Assembly (NCBI GenBank): GCA_036676475.1
Contig: JAKFCU010000028.1
Coordinates: 1-64,000 of the forward strand
Reading direction: 5' to 3'
From: LC029 sp036676475
Lineage (GTDB): Bacteria; Bacillota; Bacilli; Aneurinibacillales; RAOX-1
DNA length: 64,000 bases
This document shows, piece by piece, positions 59,008-64,000 of the stretch. The position numbers and the translations under genes are program-made. Below the pieces are notes generated by a model that searched no databases, was not told where the DNA came from, and saw nothing but the letters and a program-made list of their open reading frames with translations. Position 1 is the first letter of the stretch. Each line of letters starts with the position of its first letter.

Positions 59008-61641
59008 TTATTGTTGAGCAACCCAATCAAACACAAATTGAAGAGCTCCAGGAAGCTGATCTGGATTTTTCCCTCCAGCTTGGGCCATGTCAGATCTTCC
59101 GCCCCCGCCACCGCCACAACGTGAAGCCACTTCTTTAATCAATTTACCAGCATGCAGTCCCCGATCGATCAAATCTTTCGTAATGCCAGCCGTCAAATTC
59201 ACTTTATCCCCTTGTACCGATCCAATAACAACGATGGCTGATCCAAATTTATTTTTCAGATCATCAACCATATTGCGCAGGTTTTCCATATCCATTCCGT
59301 TCACTTGGGCAGAAAGAACTTGGATTCCATTCACCTCTTTGGCTTGGTCCGTCAAGGATGAAGCTTCCATATGGCTAAGCTTTCCTTTGAGGGATTCATT
59401 TTCTCTCTCTAATTCACGGATTTGAGTTTTCAAGCCGTCCACTCGTTTCGGTACATCAACCAAGGTAGATTTAAGATCTTGAGCCATCTTACTCAATATA
59501 TGATACTGGTCATTGAGATATTCATAGGCTGGCCTTCCGCTAACCGCTTCAATTCTTCTTGTGCCGGCTCCGATACCGCCTTCGCTGATAATTTTAAACA
59601 GACCAATTTCAGCCGTATTTTGAACATGACACCCACCACAAAGTTCTAGGCTATAGTCCCCTACTTGAACGACGCGAACCACATCGCCATATTTTTCTCC
59701 GAACAGCGCCATGGCTCCCATCGCTTTCGCTTCTTGGATTCCCTTTTGCATAATCGAAACATCAATCTGCTCCCAAATTTTTTGGTTCACAAGTCCCTCA
59801 ATGATTTCAAGCTCAGATGGGCTGATGTTGCTAATATGGGTAAAGTCAAATCGCAGGCGATCCGGGGCAACCAGAGATCCCGCCTGGTTTACGTGCTCTC
59901 CTAATACATCTTTCAAAGCGCGATGCAGAAGATGTGTTGCCGTATGATTTCTAATAATGCTGGATCTAGATGAAAGGTCTACGATTGCTTCTACCGTGTC
60001 CCCAACTTTAATCGCTCCTTGTTGAACGATAGCTTGTTGAATATGTTGGCCATTCGGTCCTTTTTGAACCCCATCAACCATCAATTGCGTGTTCCCGCTT
60101 GTAATAATTCCTTTATCTGCGATCTGTCCGCCGCTTTCCGCATAGAAAGGGGTGCGATCCAAGATTAATTGGCAGATTTGTCCCTCTGAAACGAAATCTA
60201 CAGATTGATTATTCAAAATGAGAGCCTCTACTTTGGAGCTTGTTACCAATTCATTATACCCAACAAATTCACTCTTAACCTTGATATCCGCTAGAATTCC
60301 GCCCTGAACTTTCATGCTGTCGACGTCTTGGCGAGCTGCCCGGGCACGAGCACGCTGTTCCTCCATGGCTTGCTCGAAGCCGTCCCGATCGATAGAGAAT
60401 TGATTTTCCAAGGCAAAGTCTTCTGTTAAGTCGATTGGAAAACCATAGGTATCATAAAGTCGGAAAGATTCTTGCCCTGAAAGCTGATCTCGGCCTTCTT
60501 TTTTAGCTAGTTGAATCATTTCTTCCAAAATGGCCAAACCTTCATTCAGTGTTTCATGGAATCGCTCTTCTTCTCCGCGAACTACTTTTTCAATGAATTC
60601 TCTCTTTTCCACAACATCGGGGTAGTAATCACCCATAATATTTCCTACTACAGCCACAAGCTGATACAAGAACGGCTTGTCTATACCTAATACCTTGCCA
60701 TAGCGGACAGCACGGCGAAGCAATCGACGTATGACATAGCCGCGTCCCTCATTCGACGGAAGCGCTCCATCCCCAATGGAAAAAGCCACCGTCCTTACAT
60801 GGTCCGCAATCACCTTGAGGGCAATGTCGGTATCCACGCTGTTTTTATAACTTACTTTGCAAATCTCGCTCGCGGCTTGAATAATAGGAAACAATAGGTC
60901 CGTCTCATAGTTATTATCCACATCCTGTATAACGGAAGCCATCCGTTCAAGTCCCATTCCCGTATCGATATTCTTCTTCGGTAAAGGCGTATAGGAGCCG
61001 TCACTGTTATGGTTATATTGGGAGAATACCAAATTCCAAATTTCCAAATAACGTTCATTTTCTCCTCCGGGATAAAGTTCAGGGTCGCTCAGATCATTCC
61101 CGAAGCTTTCTCCGCGATCAAAGAAAATTTCACTGTTCGGGCCACAAGGGCCTTCTCCGATATCCCAGAAATTCCCTTCCAAACGGATAATTCTTTCTTC
61201 TGGAATTCCCACTTTCTTATTCCAGATTTCAAAAGCTTCATCATCCTCAGGATGGATGGTTACAGATAACTTTTCAGGATCAAAGGCAATCCAATCCGGG
61301 CCCGTCAAAAATTCCCAAGCCCAAAGAATAGACTCTTCTTTGAAATAATCACCGATGGAAAAGTTTCCAAGCATTTCAAAAAAAGTATGGTGTCTGGCAG
61401 TTTTCCCTACATTTTCAATATCATTGGTTCTGAGGGACTTTTGCGAATTGGCAATGCGCGGATTATCTGGAATCACGGTTCCATCAAAGTATTTCTTCAA
61501 TGGGGCCATTCCACAGTTAATCCATAATAAAGACGGATCATCATGGGGCACTAGCGGAGCACTTGGCTCGATTCGATGACCTTTAGATTTAAAAAAGTCT
61601 AAAAACATTTGTCGAATTTCACTCGAGTTTAGCTTCTTCAT
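59008..61641 (-). CDS. alaS: Alanyl-tRNA synthetase
   Basis: An 877-residue class II synthetase with the catalytic core at the N-terminus, editing domain motifs HTATHLLH and CGGCH that bind zinc, and the C-terminal DHHA1 oligomerisation domain (RCGGGGGGRSDMAQAGG). The ATG at 61641 follows GGAGG by 8 nt. An own promoter and T-box leader control it. Confidence 0.97.
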   Translation of the reverse strand: MKKLNSSEIRQMFLDFFKSKGHRIEPSAPLVPHDDPSLLWINCGMAPLKKYFDGTVIPDNPRIANSQKSLRTNDIENVGKTARHHTFFEMLGNFSIGDYFKEESILWAWEFLTGPDWIAFDPEKLSVTIHPEDDEAFEIWNKKVGIPEERIIRLEGNFWDIGEGPCGPNSEIFFDRGESFGNDLSDPELYPGGENERYLEIWNLVFSQYNHNSDGSYTPLPKKNIDTGMGLERMASVIQDVDNNYETDLLFPIIQAASEICKVSYKNSVDTDIALKVIADHVRTVAFSIGDGALPSNEGRGYVIRRLLRRAVRYGKVLGIDKPFLYQLVAVVGNIMGDYYPDVVEKREFIEKVVRGEEERFHETLNEGLAILEEMIQLAKKEGRDQLSGQESFRLYDTYGFPIDLTEDFALENQFSIDRDGFEQAMEEQRARARAARQDVDSMKVQGGILADIKVKSEFVGYNELVTSSKVEALILNNQSVDFVSEGQICQLILDRTPFYAESGGQIADKGIITSGNTQLMVDGVQKGPNGQHIQQAIVQQGAIKVGDTVEAIVDLSSRSSIIRNHTATHLLHRALKDVLGEHVNQAGSLVAPDRLRFDFTHISNISPSELEIIEGLVNQKIWEQIDVSIMQKGIQEAKAMGAMALFGEKYGDVVRVVQVGDYSLELCGGCHVQNTAEIGLFKIISEGGIGAGTRRIEAVSGRPAYEYLNDQYHILSKMAQDLKSTLVDVPKRVDGLKTQIRELERENESLKGKLSHMEASSLTDQAKEVNGIQVLSAQVNGMDMENLRNMVDDLKNKFGSAIVVIGSVQGDKVNLTAGITKDLIDRGLHAGKLIKEVASRCGGGGGGRSDMAQAGGKNPDQLPGALQFVFDWVAQQ

Positions 61642-61666
61642 CCTATAAACCTCCAAAAAATAAAAT

Positions 61667-61911
61667 AAAAAACCCTCATCCCAAAATCAGGGACGAGAGT
61701 TATTCTCACGCGGTACCACCCTGGTTGCTATCCGAAGAAAATATCCGGGAAGCCTCCTTCAGGACCATAACGGGGTCAACCGGCAGGGGTTAGCTGCTCT
61801 CTGGATTAGCATTCAACCAGGTTCTTCTAGACGCCCTTACACCCGGGGAGCATCCTCTCTGCAAAGAAGAATTCAAGGTTTACTGGATCCTTCATCAATC
61901 AATCATATTCT
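61667..61911 (-). promoter_or_regulatory. T-box riboswitch of alaS
   Basis: The 14-nt T-box AGGGTGGTACCGCG is at 61722-61709, followed by the terminator stem CTCTCGTCCC/GGGATGAGGG (61699-61673) and TTTTTT. In the Stem I region GAATGCTAATCC offers GCT (61810-61808), an alanine codon, as the specifier. Uncharged tRNA-Ala would favour the antiterminator and alaS expression. Confidence 0.93.
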
Positions 61912-61917
61912 TTTGAC

Positions 61918-61946
61918 ATTATAATTTTTCCAATTTACAATGTCAA
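61918..61946 (-). promoter_or_regulatory. Consensus sigma-A promoter of alaS
   Basis: TTGACA (61946-61941), 17-nt spacer, TATAAT (61923-61918): both boxes are perfect. It overlaps the last codons of the AI-2E permease gene. Confidence 0.92.
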
Positions 61947-63016
61947 TGTTTAACCAAATGTAAGATAACATGGTGAAGGGTGACCCTCAGGATCGCTACT
62001 ACGGGAACCGCAAAAATCAAACCCAACAAGCCTCCCACTGCCCCTCCAATTAGAAGGGCAAAGATGATCAAGATGGGGTGAAGATGTAGTCTCTTCCCCA
62101 TGATCCAAGGGGAAATGAGATTCCCTTCTAATACTTGGACGATAAGATTCACTACGATAACCCATAATGTTATTTTCCATGAAATGGTCAGAGCGACTAA
62201 AACGGAAGGAGCTGCTCCAATCATAGGTCCAAAATAAGGAATGATATTCGTGATAGTAATCAGAAGGGCCAAAATTAGGGCATATGGCATGTCAATCAAC
62301 CAATAACCAATGTACGCCAGTACACCCACAATAAAACATACCAACAATTGTCCAGCAATATAATTACCTAATGCTTGATCAATATCAGCAAATAGCTTGG
62401 CAAATTCCTTTCTCTTCTGTCCGGGAACAAGTAAAAGGACACCCTTTTGTAGCATTTTCATGTCCTTTAACAAATAAAAAACCAAAAAGGGGATCACCAA
62501 AAAGTGGATCATGCTCGATAAGACTTCACTCGCTCCATTCAGGAGCCTGGTAAAGAAAGCAGAGGTTTTCTTATCGGCATTAAGTAAGGCTTGATCGACG
62601 CTAATCCGCATACTATCGGGCAAATCATGCTTGTGATTATTGACTTCATACATCCAGCCTTGGTAGGTCTTCACGAGGTCTGGAACGTGCTCAATCAAAT
62701 CTTTCGATTGCTTCATGAAAGCGGGTATGGCATTCATGAAAAAAACGATGAATAATAAAGAAAAAGAAAAATAAATGAGGATGACAGCTATTCCTCTTGG
62801 AATATTCCGTTGGTGCAGTAAAGTGACAATAGGGTTCAACAGATAGGCAATAATGACAGCTATGACTAAAGGGCTGAAGACCGCTTTAAAAATCACCCAA
62901 ACCCATCCAAAATAAGGGGAAAGCTTCATCACCAAATAGATAGATCCTAAAACCATTAGACATAATGTCAAATAGATCAGGAGCCTGATAAGCTTTTGAT
63001 GAGATTCCTGCTCCAC
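61943..63016 (-). CDS. yrrI: AI-2E family transporter (YrrI-like)
   Basis: A 357-residue polytopic protein with about eight spans: two at the N-terminus, a long cytoplasmic or external helical part (PAFMKQSKDLIEHVPDLVKT) and a C-terminal group with ITNIIPYFGPMIGAAPSVLV and LEGNLISPWIMGKRLHLHP, both family signatures. Transported substrate unknown; the AI-2E label is historical. GTG start behind GGGGGC. Confidence 0.9.
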   Translation of the reverse strand: MEQESHQKLIRLLIYLTLCLMVLGSIYLVMKLSPYFGWVWVIFKAVFSPLVIAVIIAYLLNPIVTLLHQRNIPRGIAVILIYFSFSLLFIVFFMNAIPAFMKQSKDLIEHVPDLVKTYQGWMYEVNNHKHDLPDSMRISVDQALLNADKKTSAFFTRLLNGASEVLSSMIHFLVIPFLVFYLLKDMKMLQKGVLLLVPGQKRKEFAKLFADIDQALGNYIAGQLLVCFIVGVLAYIGYWLIDMPYALILALLITITNIIPYFGPMIGAAPSVLVALTISWKITLWVIVVNLIVQVLEGNLISPWIMGKRLHLHPILIIFALLIGGAVGGLLGLIFAVPVVAILRVTLHHVILHLVKH

Positions 63017-63075
63017 ATATCATGCCCCCGATTCTTGAAAATTTCTTTTTATTGTTTCCACAATAGATTAAAATA

Positions 63076-63127
63076 TAAGAAAGCTACTGGCGTAGCTTTA
63101 TGCGTATAATACTTGACCGATAAGTAT
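63076..63127 (+). repeat. Intergenic repeat, copy 9
   Basis: TAAGAAAGCTACTGGCGTAGC, then TATGCGTATAATACTTGAC and GATAAGTAT. Both hairpins, GCTAC/GTAGC and ATACTT/AAGTAT, are intact. Between the AI-2E permease and the small yrzR-like gene. Confidence 0.88.
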
Positions 63128-63160
63128 GAATAGGGGGCCATTTAAGAGGCCCCCCTAATC

Positions 63161-63373
63161 TTACCGCAACATTCCTTTAACCATTCGAAATCCGGATTTG
63201 ATCATCATGGGTGATATGGGCAGTCGCATCCCCTTAATGCGTTGCATGCTGTCTGTGCTCCATTGCATCGCTTTTTGCATCGGCGTTTTTCTTCTTCGCG
63301 GAAGCATCCAGCTAACGATTGCTACAGCCACTGCTCCCATCCCTACCATCCAAGACATGCGTTTGTTTCTCAT
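63161..63373 (-). CDS. Small membrane protein (YrzR/DUF3918-like)
   Basis: A 70-residue basic protein with one hydrophobic segment (MSWMVGMGAVAVAIVSWMLP) and a Met-rich basic tail (MQRIKGMRLPISPMMIKSGF). Its place between yrrD and alaS-yrrI agrees with yrzR in B. subtilis. GGGGAGGA precedes the ATG at 63373, which overlaps the yrrD-like stop by 4 nt. Confidence 0.72.
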   Translation of the reverse strand: MRNKRMSWMVGMGAVAVAIVSWMLPRRRKTPMQKAMQWSTDSMQRIKGMRLPISPMMIKSGFRMVKGMLR

Positions 63374-63903
63374 ATTCCATCCTCCCCTTCGCATAGATCG
63401 GTGCTGCTGTTTTCTATCATGGAACCACTTGTGATGGGCAGTACGACAGCGTCTTCGCCGATTTTGGTCCGTTCGACGTGTTTGACCGCCTTTCGTCCCT
63501 CCATGATATCGGAAAGTAAACCATCTGATAATTCATAGCCTACAATAGATCCAAACTCTGTTTGAAAATAGATATCCTCGACTTGGCCTAAGCGGTGACC
63601 ATTGGCTGTAATAAGAGGTTTACCCATCATTTTTATGGGACCCGTTTTCACACCATTTAAATGATCGATTCCTTGGATAGGCAGCATCATTTCCTCATCC
63701 GCGATCGTAACATAATCATGGCCTATGGCATGAATGGAATGCGTTGGGATAAATCGGCCCCTGCGAAACATGGCTTTGACTTCAATGAGAAGGCCTTGAA
63801 ATGTCAAATCCTCGTCAAACAAAACGTCGCGAACAACTCCCCGTTCTTCTCCCGCTTCCAGGTCAAGAACAGGCAAGCCAATCACATCATTCGCTTTGTA
63901 CAC
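63370..63903 (-). CDS. yrrD: PRC-barrel domain protein (YrrD-like)
   Basis: A 177-residue protein made of two PRC-barrel repeats: VIGLPVLDLEAGEERGVVRD at the N-terminus and MGKPLITANGHRLGQVEDIY in the second half. PRC barrels are small adaptor folds; no enzyme activity is expected. GGAGGGTC precedes the start. Confidence 0.87.
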   Translation of the reverse strand: MYKANDVIGLPVLDLEAGEERGVVRDVLFDEDLTFQGLLIEVKAMFRRGRFIPTHSIHAIGHDYVTIADEEMMLPIQGIDHLNGVKTGPIKMMGKPLITANGHRLGQVEDIYFQTEFGSIVGYELSDGLLSDIMEGRKAVKHVERTKIGEDAVVLPITSGSMIENSSTDLCEGEDGI

Positions 63904-63958
63904 GGGAAGACCCTCCTTCCGCTTCCTTAGTGTATGGAAACGGGGGAGGGTCTATGAT

Positions 63959-64000
63959 CTACAATTTCTGCAATTGCTGTAAAGCATTCTTAGCTAAGAC
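63959..64000 (-). CDS. 3' end of a gene running off the right edge
   Basis: The last 13 codons, VLAKNALQQLQKL then TAG, enter the window from the right. By context (yrrD follows yrrC/recD2 and yrrB in B. subtilis) it could be one of these, but the fragment is too short to identify. Confidence 0.45.
   Translation of the reverse strand, partial: VLAKNALQQLQKL

Overview
The window is chromosomal DNA from an endospore-forming, naturally competent Gram-positive bacterium of the order Bacillales. It carries gpr, sigK, yyaC and yteA-like sporulation genes, comEA, comEB, comEC and comER, and a yqeG-yqeH-aroE-yhbY-nadD-yqeK-rsfS-yqeM operon in the Bacillus subtilis order. Base composition looks moderate, with an AT-rich island near 10.4-14.6 kb. 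I cannot name the genus. A group III (archaeal-like) chaperonin inside the dnaK operon argues against a close relative of B. subtilis. Most genes are on the minus strand.

Layout. 1-155 is the 5' end of a bacterial group II intron, sitting just behind the yqeY terminator. 0.2-10.4 kb holds yqeY, rpsU, a HIT protein, murF facing ddl, a LysM protein, several small proteins, a yteA-like gene, a PUA-containing rRNA methyltransferase, a Na/Pi cotransporter, deoC and a Nudix hydrolase. 10.4-14.6 kb is accessory: two unknown genes, an NAD(P)-binding protein, and a segment of about 1.9 kb bounded by inverted repeats that holds a transposase-like fragment, a DUF2975 membrane protein and the tail of its lost HTH partner. 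14.6-24.1 kb is the heat-shock operon hrcA-[group III chaperonin]-grpE-dnaK-dnaJ-prmA-rsmE-mtaB behind a perfect CIRCE operator. 24.1-30.7 kb holds hemW, lepA, yqxA, gpr, rpsT and holA, with no spoIIP at its usual place. 30.8-43 kb is a competence region broken up by other genes: an ECF sigma/anti-sigma pair, comEC, yggT, comEB, asnB, a saccharopine-dehydrogenase-like gene, an O-acetylhomoserine sulfhydrylase, comEA and comER. 43.1-51.7 kb holds yyaC, the yqeG-yqeM operon, a TetR regulator, zur, a 40-residue zinc-ribbon gene and an intact pro-sigK. 51.8-64 kb holds a class B PBP, the tRNA wobble-uridine genes trhP2, trhP1 and trmR, mltG, yrzB, ruvX, ireB, alaS with its own promoter and T-box leader, an AI-2E family permease, and yrzR/yrrD-like genes.

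Three kinds of non-coding structure stand out. A family of about 50-bp intergenic repeats occurs ten times and three times supplies the stop codon of the gene before it. A 93-bp palindrome at 45202-45294 can fold as a four-way cloverleaf. A pair of inverted repeats frames the 12.5-14.4 kb element. The best candidate for unusual biology is the archaeal-type chaperonin placed between hrcA and grpE, where CIRCE/HrcA would control it together with the DnaK machine.
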